Shown here: positions 42,298 through 51,145 of the stretch, one piece after another | Layout of the letters: each line of letters opens with the position of its first letter | How positions within the stretch are numbered: the first letter of the stretch is position 1 | Source: Streptomyces sp. GSL17-111 | Lineage (GTDB): Bacteria > Actinomycetota > Actinomycetes > Streptomycetales > Streptomycetaceae | Direction of reading: 5' to 3' | NCBI RefSeq assembly: GCF_037911585.1 | Contig: NZ_JBAJNS010000001.1 | Location: 1,487,001 to 1,551,000 of the forward strand | DNA length: 64,000 nt | Program-made: the position numbers and the translations under genes | The notes under the pieces: model-generated | What the model was told of the DNA's origin: nothing | What the model saw: only the letters and a program-made list of their open reading frames with translations | Database searches by the model: none

Positions 42298-45200
42298 GTG
42301 CGGGGCTACGACCGCTACGAGGCTGACGACCACCTGTCGCGTTTCGAAGCCGAGATGGAACGGCTGAAGAAGGAACGGGACAAGGCGGTCGACCACGCCG
42401 ACGACCTCGGCTACCAGGTCGAGGTGCTGCGCGCCAAGCTCCACGAGGCGCGCCGGAGCCTCGCCGCGCGCCCGGCCGGGTACGACAACCTGGCCGGACA
42501 GGCCGAACAGCTCCTGCGCAACGCCCAGATGCAGGCCGAGCAGCTGCGGGCGGACGCGGACCGGGAGCTGCGCACGGCGCGGGCGCAGGCCCAGCGCGTG
42601 CACCAGGAGCAGGCCGAGGCGCAGGCCCGCATGGAGTCCGAGCTGCACACCGAGGCGGTGCGCCGCCGGCAGCAGCTCGACCAGGAGCTGGCCGAGCGCC
42701 GTGCGACCGTCGAGTCGCACGTCAACGAGAACGTGGCCTGGGCGGAGCAGGTACGGGCCCGCAGCGAGTCGCAGGCCCGGCGGCTGACGGAGGAGGCGCG
42801 GGCCGAGGCGGAGCAGACGCTGAACGCCGCCCGGGCCGAGGCCCAGCGGCTCGCGGAGCAGTCCCGGCACCGGCTGGCCGAGGAGGCGCAGAGCGCCCGC
42901 GCGGAGGCCGAGGCGCTGCTGCGCCGGGCCCGCGCCGAGGCGGAGCGGCTGATGGCGACCGCCTCCGCGCAGGCCCAGGAGGCCACGGAGCACGCGGACC
43001 GCCTGCGGGCGACCTCGGCGGCCGACGCCGACGCCGCGCGCCGGGAGGCAGCCGACGCCGCGCGGCGCGCCGAGGAGCGGATGCGGGAGGCCGACGAGGC
43101 GCTGCGCAGCGCCCGCGCCGAGGCCGACAAGTTGCTGGAGGGCGCCCGCGAGCAGGCCGAGAAGCGGCTGGCGGACGCGGAGGCGCAGAACGAGCAGCGC
43201 ACCCGTACGGCGAAGGCCCAGATCGCCCGGCTCGTGAGCGAGGCCACCGGCGAGACGGAGGCGGCCAAGGCGGAGGCCGAGCAGCTGCGGGCCGACGCGA
43301 AGGCGGAGGCCGAACGGCTGCGGGCCGAGGCCAAGGACCGCGCGAAGGCGTCGGCGGCGGAGGAGACGGCCGCCCAGCTCTCCGAGGCGGCCCGCAGCGC
43401 CGAGGAGATCCTCGGCAAGGCGTCGCAGGAGGCGCGGGCCACGAAGAAGGCCGCGGCCGAGGAGGCCGAGCGGCTGCGCCGACAGGCCGAGGAGGAGGCC
43501 GACCGGCTGCGCTCCGAAGCCCACGACATCGCCGAGGAGTTGAAGGGGTCGGCGCAGGCCGACACCAAGGAGTACCGGGCGAAGACCGTCGAACTCCAGG
43601 AGGAGGCAAGGCGGTTGCGCGGCGAGGCCGAGCAGCTGCGGGCCGACGCCGTCGAAGAGGGCGAACGCATCCGCGCCGAGGCCCGCAAGGACGCCGTCCA
43701 GCAGATCGAGCAGGCGGCCTCCAAGGCCGAGGAGTTGCTGAGCCAGGCCAAGGAGGACGCCGAGCAGACGCGCGACGCCGCGACGACGGAGGGCGAACGC
43801 GTCCGCACGGAGGCCATCGAGCGGGCGACGACGCTGCGCCGGCAGGCCGAGGAGCTCGTCGAGCGGGCCCGCGCCGAGGCGGAGGAGCTGCGGCGGGACG
43901 CCGAGGAGCAGGCGGACCGGGCCCGCGCGGACGCCGAGGAGGCCGGGCGCCGGCTGCGCGAGGAGGCCGACCAGCAGGCGACGCAGACGCTCGCCGAGGC
44001 CGACGCGGAGGCCGCCCGGCGGCGCGGCGAGGCGGACGAGAAGCTGACCGCCGCCGAGGAGGAGCTGACCGGGGCCCGCTCGGAGGCGGAGCGGCTGCGC
44101 GAGGAGGCCCGCACCGAGACGGAACGGCTGCGCGCCGAGGCGGCCGAACGGCTGCGCGCACTGCAGCAGCAGGCCGAGGAGGAGGCCGAGCGGCTGCGGA
44201 CCGAGGCCACCTCGGACGCGGCGCAGGCGCGCGTCGAGGGCGAGGCCGTCGCCGTCCGGCTGCGCACCGAGGCCGCCACGGAGGCGGAGCGGCTGCGCAC
44301 GGACGCGCAGGAGACGGCCGACCGGGTGCGGGCGGAGGCGGACGCGGCGGCCGAGCGGCTGGGCGCGGAGGCCGCCGAGGCGCTGTCGGAGGCGCAGGAG
44401 GAGGCCTCACGGCGCCGCCGGGAGGCCGAGGAGCTGCTGGCGGACGCCCGGGACGAGGCGCACCGCGAGCGCACCCAGGCGCGGGAGCAGAGCGAGGAGC
44501 TGCTCGCCTCGGCGCGGCGCCGCGTGGAGGAGGCCCAGGGCGAGGCGACCCGGCTGGTCGGCGAGGCCGAGGAGCGGGCGGCCGAGCTCGTCGCGGCGGC
44601 CGAGGAGCACGCGCAGCAGGTGCGGGACGCGGTCTCGGGCCTGCGTGCGGAGGCCGAGGAGGAGATCGCCGGGCTGCGGGCGGCGGCCGAGCACGCGGCG
44701 GCCACGCTGCGCCGAGAGGCGGCCGAGGAGACGGACGCCGCGAAGGCGCTGGCCGAGCGCACGGTCACGGACGCCCTGGAGGAGACCGAGCGGCTGCGCA
44801 CGAGTGCGCAGCGGGAGGCCGACCAGGCGCGGGCGGACGCCGACCGGGTGCGCGACGACGCGCGTGCGGAGGCCGCGCGGAAGCTGACGGAGGCCGCCGA
44901 GCAGGCCGACCAGGCGCGGGCGGACGCCGACCGGGTGCGCGACGACGCGCGTGCGGAGGCCGCGCGGAAGCTGACGGAGGCCGCCGAGCAGGCCGACGAG
45001 GTCCGGGCGGACGCCGACCGGGTGCGCGACGACGCGCGTGCGGACGCGTCCCGCCGGCTCACCGAAGCCGCCGAGCAGGCGGACGAGTTGGTGGCGGAGG
45101 CCCGGCAGGAGGCGCTGCGCACGGCGACGGCCGCCGAGGAGCAGGCCGACACGATGATCGCGGTGGCCCGCACCGAGGCCGAGCGGCTCGTCGGGGAGGC

Positions 45201-45912
45201 CCGCACGGACAGCCACGCCATGGTGGAGCGGGCGCGTGGGGACTCCAACACCATGCTGGAGGAGGCCCGCAGGGACGCGGGGGCGATCCGCGAGCGCAGC
45301 GAGGAGCTGCGCGCCCGGGTGGAGTCGGAGGTCGAGGAGCTGCACGACCGGGCCCGCCGCGAGGCGGCCGAGGCGATGAAGTCGGCCGGGGAGCGGACCG
45401 ACAAGCTGGTGAAGGCGGCCGAGGAGCAGCTCGCGGAGGCGCGGGAGAAGGCCGAGTCGCTGCTGTCGGACGCGAAGTCCGAGGCGAGCAGCGTGCGGAT
45501 CTCGGCGGTGAAGAAGGCCGAGTCGCTGCTGAAGGAGGCCGAGCAGAAGAAGGCGGCCGTCCTGAAGGAGGTCGAGCGGACGCGCGAGGAGGCCCGCGAG
45601 GAGGCCCGGCGGATCGTGGCGGAGGGCCGCGCGGAGCTGGACACGCTGGTGCGGCGTCAGGAGGACATCAACGCCGAGATCTCCCGGGTGCAGGACGTGC
45701 TGGAGGCCCTGGAGTCGTTCGAGGTGCCCGGCGCGGGCGGCCGGAGCGGGAAGGACGGCGGCCGGGAGACGCACCCCGACGGCAAGGCCGACAAGGCCGA
45801 CCGGGGAAGCAAGGGCGCCAAGGCGGACAGGACCGGCAAGGGCGAGAAGGACGACGGGGTCAAGGCCGGGGCGGGGGCGGGCGGTCCACGATCGGGGGGC
45901 AAGCCGTCCTGA
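42298..45912 (+). CDS. scy: Scy, polarity-organising coiled-coil protein
   Basis: 1204 residues, somewhat shorter than the S. coelicolor protein. It begins RGYDRYEADDHLSRFEAEMERLKKERDKAVDHADDLGYQVEVLRAKLHEARR, a DivIVA-like N-terminal segment, and continues as one long Ala/Glu/Arg-rich coiled coil, then a basic, Gly-rich disordered tail from about 1150. Scy is the scaffold of the tip-organising centre and works with DivIVA and FilP. The GTG at 42298 fits the family start. It contains a perfect 29-residue tandem duplication (44821 onwards). filP follows with its own promoter. Confidence 0.95.
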   Translation: MRGYDRYEADDHLSRFEAEMERLKKERDKAVDHADDLGYQVEVLRAKLHEARRSLAARPAGYDNLAGQAEQLLRNAQMQAEQLRADADRELRTARAQAQRVHQEQAEAQARMESELHTEAVRRRQQLDQELAERRATVESHVNENVAWAEQVRARSESQARRLTEEARAEAEQTLNAARAEAQRLAEQSRHRLAEEAQSARAEAEALLRRARAEAERLMATASAQAQEATEHADRLRATSAADADAARREAADAARRAEERMREADEALRSARAEADKLLEGAREQAEKRLADAEAQNEQRTRTAKAQIARLVSEATGETEAAKAEAEQLRADAKAEAERLRAEAKDRAKASAAEETAAQLSEAARSAEEILGKASQEARATKKAAAEEAERLRRQAEEEADRLRSEAHDIAEELKGSAQADTKEYRAKTVELQEEARRLRGEAEQLRADAVEEGERIRAEARKDAVQQIEQAASKAEELLSQAKEDAEQTRDAATTEGERVRTEAIERATTLRRQAEELVERARAEAEELRRDAEEQADRARADAEEAGRRLREEADQQATQTLAEADAEAARRRGEADEKLTAAEEELTGARSEAERLREEARTETERLRAEAAERLRALQQQAEEEAERLRTEATSDAAQARVEGEAVAVRLRTEAATEAERLRTDAQETADRVRAEADAAAERLGAEAAEALSEAQEEASRRRREAEELLADARDEAHRERTQAREQSEELLASARRRVEEAQGEATRLVGEAEERAAELVAAAEEHAQQVRDAVSGLRAEAEEEIAGLRAAAEHAAATLRREAAEETDAAKALAERTVTDALEETERLRTSAQREADQARADADRVRDDARAEAARKLTEAAEQADQARADADRVRDDARAEAARKLTEAAEQADEVRADADRVRDDARADASRRLTEAAEQADELVAEARQEALRTATAAEEQADTMIAVARTEAERLVGEARTDSHAMVERARGDSNTMLEEARRDAGAIRERSEELRARVESEVEELHDRARREAAEAMKSAGERTDKLVKAAEEQLAEAREKAESLLSDAKSEASSVRISAVKKAESLLKEAEQKKAAVLKEVERTREEAREEARRIVAEGRAELDTLVRRQEDINAEISRVQDVLEALESFEVPGAGGRSGKDGGRETHPDGKADKADRGSKGAKADRTGKGEKDDGVKAGAGAGGPRSGGKPS
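44821..45081 (+). repeat. three tandem 87-bp units in scy
   Basis: Units start at 44821, 44908 and 44995. The first two are identical over all 87 bp; the third differs at about 13 positions. Each encodes 29 residues of the pattern DQARADADRVRDDARAEAAR plus KLTEAAEQA. 29 equals two hendecads plus one heptad, so the coiled coil stays in register. Confidence 0.9.
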
Positions 45913-46006
45913 GGTCACGGCCGGGCGGCCCCGGGCGCGCACGTCGGAAAGCCACCCGAAAGAGCGCACATTGTCCCCAGCAAACCCCACTCAATCGGCC
46001 ATCCGC

Positions 46007-46036
46007 TCGATGACACGCCGCTTCGGCCCCTAGGAT
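46007..46036 (+). promoter_or_regulatory. filP promoter candidate
   Basis: A TAGGAT -10 box (46031-46036) has a weak -35 18 nt upstream (tcgatg, 46007-46012). The start codon at 46077 follows after a short leader with acagga. Confidence 0.5.
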
Positions 46037-46076
46037 TCCGTCTAACACCTCACCGGTCTCTTTCGACAGGAACCCC

Positions 46077-47018
46077 ATGAGCGACACTTCCTCCCCCTTC
46101 GGCTTCGAGCTCGTGCGGCGTGGTTACGACCGCGGACAGGTGGACGACCGCATCACGAAGCTCGTCGCCGACCGTGACAGCGCGCTCTCGCGCATCACCT
46201 CGCTGGAAAAGCGCATCGAGGAACTGCATCTCGAGACGCAGAACGCCCAGGCCCAGGTCAACGACTCCGAGCCCTCCTACGCCGGGCTGGGCGCGCGGGT
46301 CGAGAAGATCCTCCGGCTCGCCGAGGAAGAGGCCAAGGACCTGCGGGAAGAGGCCCGCCGGGCGGCCGAGCAGCACCGGGAGCTGGCGGAGAGCGCCGCG
46401 CAGCAGGTCCGCGACGACGCGGAGGCGTTCGCCGCCGACCGCAAGACGAAGGCCGAGGAGGACGGCGTCCGCGTCGTCGAGGCGGCCAAGGGCGAGGCGG
46501 CCCAGCTGCGTTCGGACGCCGAGCGGGACGCGCAGTCCAAGCGCGAGGAGGCCGACGCGCTCTTCGAGGACACGCGCGCCAAGGCGGCCCAGGCCGCGGC
46601 CGACTTCGAGACGAACCTGGCCAAGCGCCGCGAGCAGTCCGAGCGCGACCTGGCGTCCCGCCAGGCGAAGGCCGAGAAGCGGCTGGCGGAGATCGAGCAC
46701 CGCGCCGAGCAGCTGCGCCTGGAGGCCGAGAAGCTGCGCACCGACGCCGAGCGCCGGGCGCGTCAGACGGTGGAGACGGCCCAGCGCCAGGCCGAGGACA
46801 TCGTCGCCGACGCGAACGCCAAGGCCGACCGCGTGCGCAGCGAGTCGGAGCGCGAGCTGGCCGCCCTCACCAACCGCCGCGACAGCATCAACGCGCAGCT
46901 GACCAACGTGCGCGAGATGCTGGCGACGCTCACCGGTGCCGCCGTGGCGGCCTCCGGCGCCCCGATGGACGACGAGGAGGGCGCGACGAAGAACGTGCCC
47001 GCCCAGCAGAGCCGCTGA
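46077..47018 (+). CDS. filP: FilP, intermediate-filament-like coiled-coil protein
   Basis: 313 residues, close to the about 310 of S. coelicolor FilP. The N-terminus FGFELVRRGYDRGQVDDRITKLVADRDSAL is DivIVA-like, followed by a long coiled coil (residues about 70-290) rich in EARRAAEQ and AERRARQTVETAQRQAEDI, and a short tail. FilP self-assembles into filaments that give hyphae stiffness near the growing tip. It pairs with the adjacent scy. A terminator follows. Confidence 0.95.
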   Translation: MSDTSSPFGFELVRRGYDRGQVDDRITKLVADRDSALSRITSLEKRIEELHLETQNAQAQVNDSEPSYAGLGARVEKILRLAEEEAKDLREEARRAAEQHRELAESAAQQVRDDAEAFAADRKTKAEEDGVRVVEAAKGEAAQLRSDAERDAQSKREEADALFEDTRAKAAQAAADFETNLAKRREQSERDLASRQAKAEKRLAEIEHRAEQLRLEAEKLRTDAERRARQTVETAQRQAEDIVADANAKADRVRSESERELAALTNRRDSINAQLTNVREMLATLTGAAVAASGAPMDDEEGATKNVPAQQSR

Positions 47019-47034
47019 GCGTTCCCGCCGAGGT

Positions 47035-47065
47035 GACGTCCCGGGGCAGTACGTCCCGGGACGTC
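47035..47065 (+). terminator. terminator after filP
   Basis: gacgtcccgg (47035-47044) and ccgggacgtc (47056-47065) form a perfect 10-bp stem with an 11-nt loop, 16 nt after the stop codon. Confidence 0.6.
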
Positions 47066-47082
47066 GCGTTCCTGGACGAACC

Positions 47083-47124
47083 GGTCCAAGTGCCCCGCGC
47101 GAGTTGGCGCGGGGTGCTTGGACC
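47083..47124. promoter_or_regulatory. 18-bp inverted repeat over the ABC promoter
   Basis: ggtccaagtgccccgcgc (47083-47100) and gcgcggggtgcttggacc (47107-47124) pair along all 18 positions, two of them as G-U wobbles, with a 6-nt loop. It covers the likely -35 (ttggcg, 47104-47109) of the promoter whose -10 is tagcgt (47128-47133), 6 nt before the ATG of the ABC gene. It may be an operator, or a second filP terminator. Confidence 0.5.
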
Positions 47125-47139
47125 GTCTAGCGTCGAGCC

Positions 47140-48060
47140 ATGATCGAGCTTGACAGGCTCACGAAGCGCTACGGCACCACGGTGGCGGTGGACCAGCTGA
47201 CGTGCACGGTCCAGCCCGGCGTGGTCACGGGTTTCCTGGGCCCCAACGGGGCAGGCAAGTCGACCACGATGCGGATGATGCTCGGTCTCGACCGGCCGAC
47301 GGCGGGTGACGTCCGCATCGACGGCAAACACTACGACCAGCTGCGCGACCCGCTGAACCACATCGGCGCGCTGCTGGAGGCCAAGGCCGTCCACCCGGGG
47401 CGGACGGCGTACAACCACCTGACGGTCCTCGCGCAGTCCAACGGCATCCCGCAGAAGCGGGTGCCCGAGGTGCTGGACCTGGTCGGGCTGGGCTCGGTCG
47501 CCAAGAAGCGGCCGAAGGGCTTCTCCCTGGGCATGGGCCAGCGGCTCGGGATCGCCTCGGCCCTGCTGGGCGACCCGAAGATCCTGATGTTCGACGAGCC
47601 GGTCAACGGACTGGACCCCGAGGGCATCCACTGGATCCGCAACCTGATGAAGTACCTCGCCTCGGAGGGCAAGACGGTCTTCGTCTCCAGCCACCTGATG
47701 AGCGAGATGGCGCTCACGGCGGAGCACCTCATCGTCATCGGCAAGGGCCGGCTGCTGGCCGACACCTCCATGCAGCAGTTCATCAAGGAGAACTCCCGCT
47801 CCTACGTCCGGCTGCGCACCCCCGAGCCCGAGCGGATGCGGGACGTGCTGGCGACGGCCGGTCTCACCCCGGTGGCCGCCCAGGACGGCGCCCTGGAGGT
47901 GGACTCGGTGGAGTCCGACCGGCTCGGCGAGCTGGCGGCCGAACACGGCCTCGTCCTGCACGAGCTGAGCCCGCAGCAGGCCTCGCTGGAAGAGGCGTTC
48001 ATGCAGCTGACGGCCGAGGCGGTCCAGTACCACGCCCAGGGCACGGGGAAGGGAGCCTGA
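47140..48060 (+). CDS. ABC transporter ATP-binding protein (exporter type), pair 1
   Basis: 306 residues. Walker A is GPNGAGKST, the signature region is FSLGMGQRLGIA, Walker B is ILMFDEPVNGLDPEG and the switch His is in VSSHLMSEMA. A C-terminal DUF4162-like part covers about 220-306. It matches the CcmA/BcrA-type ATPases of ABC-2 exporters. The start follows tagcgt by 6 nt, so the mRNA is probably leaderless. The permease begins 2 nt after the stop. Confidence 0.93.
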   Translation: MIELDRLTKRYGTTVAVDQLTCTVQPGVVTGFLGPNGAGKSTTMRMMLGLDRPTAGDVRIDGKHYDQLRDPLNHIGALLEAKAVHPGRTAYNHLTVLAQSNGIPQKRVPEVLDLVGLGSVAKKRPKGFSLGMGQRLGIASALLGDPKILMFDEPVNGLDPEGIHWIRNLMKYLASEGKTVFVSSHLMSEMALTAEHLIVIGKGRLLADTSMQQFIKENSRSYVRLRTPEPERMRDVLATAGLTPVAAQDGALEVDSVESDRLGELAAEHGLVLHELSPQQASLEEAFMQLTAEAVQYHAQGTGKGA

Positions 48061-48062
48061 CC

Positions 48063-48830
48063 ATGGCGCACACGACACAGGTCATCCGCTCCGAGTGGAC
48101 CAAGGCCACCACCGTCCGGGCCACGCTCTGGACGCTGGCCATCGCGTTCCTGGTCACGGTCGTCTTCGGCGTTCTGATCAGCCTGCTGCTGAACAACACC
48201 TTCGAGGACCTGCCCGAGCGCGAACGGCTGACCTTCGACCCGGTCCTCACCAGCTTCGCCGGGATGTCGCTCGGGCAGCTGGCCATGATCGCGTTCGGCA
48301 TCCTGCTCGTGGCCAGCGAGTACAGCACCGGCATGATCCGGGCCTCGCTGGCGGCGGTGCCGCAGCGTGGCCTCTTCATGACGGCCAAGCTCCTCGTGGG
48401 CACGCTGCTGGTCCTCGTCGTCGGCATGGTCACCAGCTTCGTCACCTTCTTCCTGGGCCAGGCCGTCCTGGGCGACCTCTCGGTCTCCATCGGCGAGACG
48501 AACGTCCTGCGCGCCGTCATCGGCGGCGGGCTGTACATGACGCTGATCGCGGTCTTCGCGATGGGCATCACGTGGGTCCTGCGCAGCGCGCTGCTGGCCT
48601 TCTCGATCCTGGTGCCGCTGTTCTTCCTGGTGACGCCGATCCTGGCGAGCATCGAGGCCACGCGCGACATCGGCTACTGGTTCCCCGACCAGGCGGGCAC
48701 GGCGATCATGAGCGTGGTCGACACCGGCGACCGCCCGTACGGTCCGTGGGGCGGCCTCCTCATCATGGTGCTCTGGACGGTGGCGGCCCTCGTCGCCGGC
48801 TACGTCACGCTCAAGAAGCGCGACGCGTAG
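48063..48830 (+). CDS. ABC-2 type permease, pair 1
   Basis: 255 residues with six membrane helices: TLWTLAIAFLVTVVFGVLISLLL, GQLAMIAFGILLVASEYSTGMI, LLVGTLLVLVVGMVTSFVTFF, GGGLYMTLIAVFAMGITWVL, ALLAFSILVPLFFLVTPILA and LLIMVLWTVAALVAGYVTL. The EYSTGMIRASL motif after helix 2 is typical of this permease family. It forms an exporter with the preceding ATPase. Substrate is unknown. An intrinsic terminator follows. Confidence 0.9.
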   Translation: MAHTTQVIRSEWTKATTVRATLWTLAIAFLVTVVFGVLISLLLNNTFEDLPERERLTFDPVLTSFAGMSLGQLAMIAFGILLVASEYSTGMIRASLAAVPQRGLFMTAKLLVGTLLVLVVGMVTSFVTFFLGQAVLGDLSVSIGETNVLRAVIGGGLYMTLIAVFAMGITWVLRSALLAFSILVPLFFLVTPILASIEATRDIGYWFPDQAGTAIMSVVDTGDRPYGPWGGLLIMVLWTVAALVAGYVTLKKRDA

Positions 48831-48859
48831 GCACGCCCGCGCTTCTGCGCGCGGTACCG

Positions 48860-48905
48860 GGAACGGGTCGTCGAGGGTCTCCCCCGACGGCCCGTTCCGG
48901 TTTTT
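48860..48905 (+). terminator. intrinsic terminator with U-tract after ABC pair 1
   Basis: ggaacgggtcgtcg (48860-48873) pairs with cgacggcccgttcc (48885-48898) along 14 positions including one wobble, followed by ggttttt. A canonical Rho-independent structure, rare in this genome. Confidence 0.85.
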
Positions 48906-49001
48906 GCCGTCTGACGGGAACCGTTCAAGGCGGCGGTAGCCTCCTCGTACACGGGGGCAGCAACCCTTGCCCCGACGCACGTACGGCCAGGGGCGAAGAG
49001 C

Positions 49002-50180
49002 ATGATCGAGGCTTTCGGGCTGTCGAAGCACTACGGTGCCAAGACGGCCGTCCACAACCTGTCCTTCCAGGTGCGTCCAGGCATCGTGACCGGCTTCCTC
49101 GGGCCCAACGGCTCCGGGAAGTCCACGACGATGCGGATGATCCTGGGGCTGGACGAACCGAGCAGCGGCACGGTGACGATCGGCGGGACGTCCTTCCGCC
49201 GGCACCCCAACGCCGCCCGGCAGGTGGGTGCCCTGCTGGACGCCAAGGCGCTGCACGGGGGCCGCAGCGCCCGCAACCACCTGCTGTGCCTGGCCCAGCT
49301 GTCGGGCATCCCGAAGCGGCGCGTCGACGAGGTGCTGGACATCGTCGGGCTGCGGTCGGTGGCCGGGAAGCGCTCCAAGGGGTTCTCGCTCGGCATGGGC
49401 CAGCGGCTGGGCATCGCGGCGGCGCTGCTGGGCGACCCCCGGGTGCTGCTCTTCGACGAGCCGGTCAACGGGCTCGACCCGGAGGGCATCCGCTGGGTGC
49501 GGCAGCTGATGAAGCGGCTGGCGGCCGAGGGCCGGACGGTGTTCGTCTCCAGCCACCTCATGAGCGAGATGGCGCTGACGGCCGAGCACCTCATCGTCAT
49601 CGGACGCGGGCAGTTGCTCGCCGACCAGTCCGTCAAGGAGTTCATCACCGCCAACTCCGCCGACTTCGCGCGCGTCCGGACGCCGGACACCGAGCCGCAG
49701 CTGCGGGAGAAGCTGACGGCCGCGCTCACCGAGGCGGGTGGCCGGGTGGCCCCGGAGGCGGACGGCGCGCTGCGGGTCAGCGGGCTGCCGCTGCCCCGGA
49801 TCAGCGACGTCGCGCACGCGGCGGACATCCGGCTGTGGGAGCTGTCACCGCACCAGGCCTCCCTGGAGGAGGCGTACATGCGGATGACGCAGGGCGCCGT
49901 CGACTACGTCTCCACGGACGTCCCGGGCGGGCAGCCCGGGGGCCCGGGGCAGCCGCCGCACGGGATGCCGCCGCAGGGGACGGGCCCGTACGCGACGCCG
50001 CAGGGCATGCCGCCCGGTCTCCCGCCGCAGGGCGCGCCGTTCGGAGCCCCGGCGGGTCCGGGCGGCGGGTTCGGTCCGCAGCCGCCGCAGGCCGCCTTCG
50101 GTCCGCCTCCGCAGGGCCCGCCCGCCGCCGCGCCCGCACCCGTCCAGCAGCCCACGTCCGACCCCGAGGACGCCCGATGA
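49002..50180 (+). CDS. ABC transporter ATP-binding protein, pair 2, with Pro/Gly/Gln-rich tail
   Basis: 392 residues. Walker A is GPNGSGKST, the signature region is FSLGMGQRLGIAAALL and Walker B is VLLFDEPVNGLDPEG. It is clearly paralogous to the pair 1 ATPase over its first 300 residues. The last about 85 residues are a low-complexity tail of Pro, Gly, Gln and Ala, not part of the ABC fold. A possible -10 box tagcct is at 48937-48942, giving a leader of about 55 nt. Its stop overlaps the permease by 4 nt. Confidence 0.93.
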   Translation: MIEAFGLSKHYGAKTAVHNLSFQVRPGIVTGFLGPNGSGKSTTMRMILGLDEPSSGTVTIGGTSFRRHPNAARQVGALLDAKALHGGRSARNHLLCLAQLSGIPKRRVDEVLDIVGLRSVAGKRSKGFSLGMGQRLGIAAALLGDPRVLLFDEPVNGLDPEGIRWVRQLMKRLAAEGRTVFVSSHLMSEMALTAEHLIVIGRGQLLADQSVKEFITANSADFARVRTPDTEPQLREKLTAALTEAGGRVAPEADGALRVSGLPLPRISDVAHAADIRLWELSPHQASLEEAYMRMTQGAVDYVSTDVPGGQPGGPGQPPHGMPPQGTGPYATPQGMPPGLPPQGAPFGAPAGPGGGFGPQPPQAAFGPPPQGPPAAAPAPVQQPTSDPEDAR

Positions 50181-51100
50181 CCACGCCCTACGCCGCCCCG
50201 CAGGCGGCCCCCGCAGCCCCCGGCCCGTACCAGGACGCCGACCACCGGCCGGCTCAGCAGGTCGAGAAGAGCACCCACCTGGGCCACGCCATCGCCTCGG
50301 AGTGGACGAAGATCCGCTCGGTGCGCTCCACCATCTGGACGCTGGCGGTGATGTTCGTGCTCGTCGTGGGCATCGGACTGCTCATGGCCTTCGCGCTGGA
50401 GTCCGGCCCGTACGCCGAACTGCCGGTGCTGGGCGGCGGGCTGTTCGGCATGATGCTCGGCCAGCTCGCGATCATCACCCTCGGCGTGCTGACGGTGACC
50501 TCCGAGTACAGCACCGGCATGATCCGCACCACGATGACGGTGTGCCCGAAGCGCACCCGCGTCCTGACGGCCAAGTCCGTCGTCTTCTTCGCGCTGACGT
50601 TCGTCATGACGCTCGCCGCGACCGGTCTGACGGCGCTGATCCACTCCGCGATGCTGGAGGGGAAGCCACTCTCGCCCTACGACGACCTGACCGTCGGCAC
50701 AGACGGCTCCCAGGCCGTGGAGACGGCGACGGCGACCTCCGAGCAGTGGCTCCAGGCCACCGTCGGCGTCTCCCTGTTCGTCGCGCTCCTCGGCCTGCTC
50801 TCGCTGGCCGTCGGCACGCTGCTGCGCAGCACCCCCGGCGGGGTGACGACGATGCTCGGGCTGGTGCTGCTGCCGTTCCTGGTCTCGCTGTTCCTGATGA
50901 CGGAGAGCACCCGGGACCTGGGCGAGGCGCTGCGCGAGTACTCCGTGCTCAACGGGCTCTCGACGCTCTACCACATGCCCTTCGAGTTCACCGAGGACCC
51001 GTCGCAGATCAACGGCTGGCCGCTGGTGGGGCTGCTCGCCGCCGTCACGGCGGCCGCCCTGATCGCCGCCTACGCGCGGATCAGCACCCGCGACGTGTGA
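50177..51100 (+). CDS. ABC-2 type permease, pair 2
   Basis: 307 residues from the ATG of an ATGA overlap. A Pro/Ala/Gln-rich cytoplasmic N-terminus (about 40 residues) precedes six membrane helices, with SEYSTGMIRTTMTVCPKR after helix 2 and a longer external loop (about 155-200) than in pair 1. It partners the upstream ATPase. The shared Pro/Gln bias of ATPase tail and permease head suggests the two segments lie together under the membrane. Confidence 0.9.
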   Translation: MTTPYAAPQAAPAAPGPYQDADHRPAQQVEKSTHLGHAIASEWTKIRSVRSTIWTLAVMFVLVVGIGLLMAFALESGPYAELPVLGGGLFGMMLGQLAIITLGVLTVTSEYSTGMIRTTMTVCPKRTRVLTAKSVVFFALTFVMTLAATGLTALIHSAMLEGKPLSPYDDLTVGTDGSQAVETATATSEQWLQATVGVSLFVALLGLLSLAVGTLLRSTPGGVTTMLGLVLLPFLVSLFLMTESTRDLGEALREYSVLNGLSTLYHMPFEFTEDPSQINGWPLVGLLAAVTAAALIAAYARISTRDV

Positions 51101-51145
51101 GGCCGGGTCCCGGTGCCGGGCGGCGGAACGCTTCCGCGCCGCCGC

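Noticed and set aside
42411..45644. A 1077-codon open frame antisense to scy
   Set aside because: It is a by-product of the strongly biased Glu/Ala/Arg codons of the coiled coil; its translation is Ser/Arg/Ala-only low complexity, and scy itself is an unmistakable gene.
48095..51100. A 1001-codon frame that ends in the second ABC permease
   Set aside because: Only the last 307 residues are a real protein. The rest runs out of frame across the first permease and the second ATPase.
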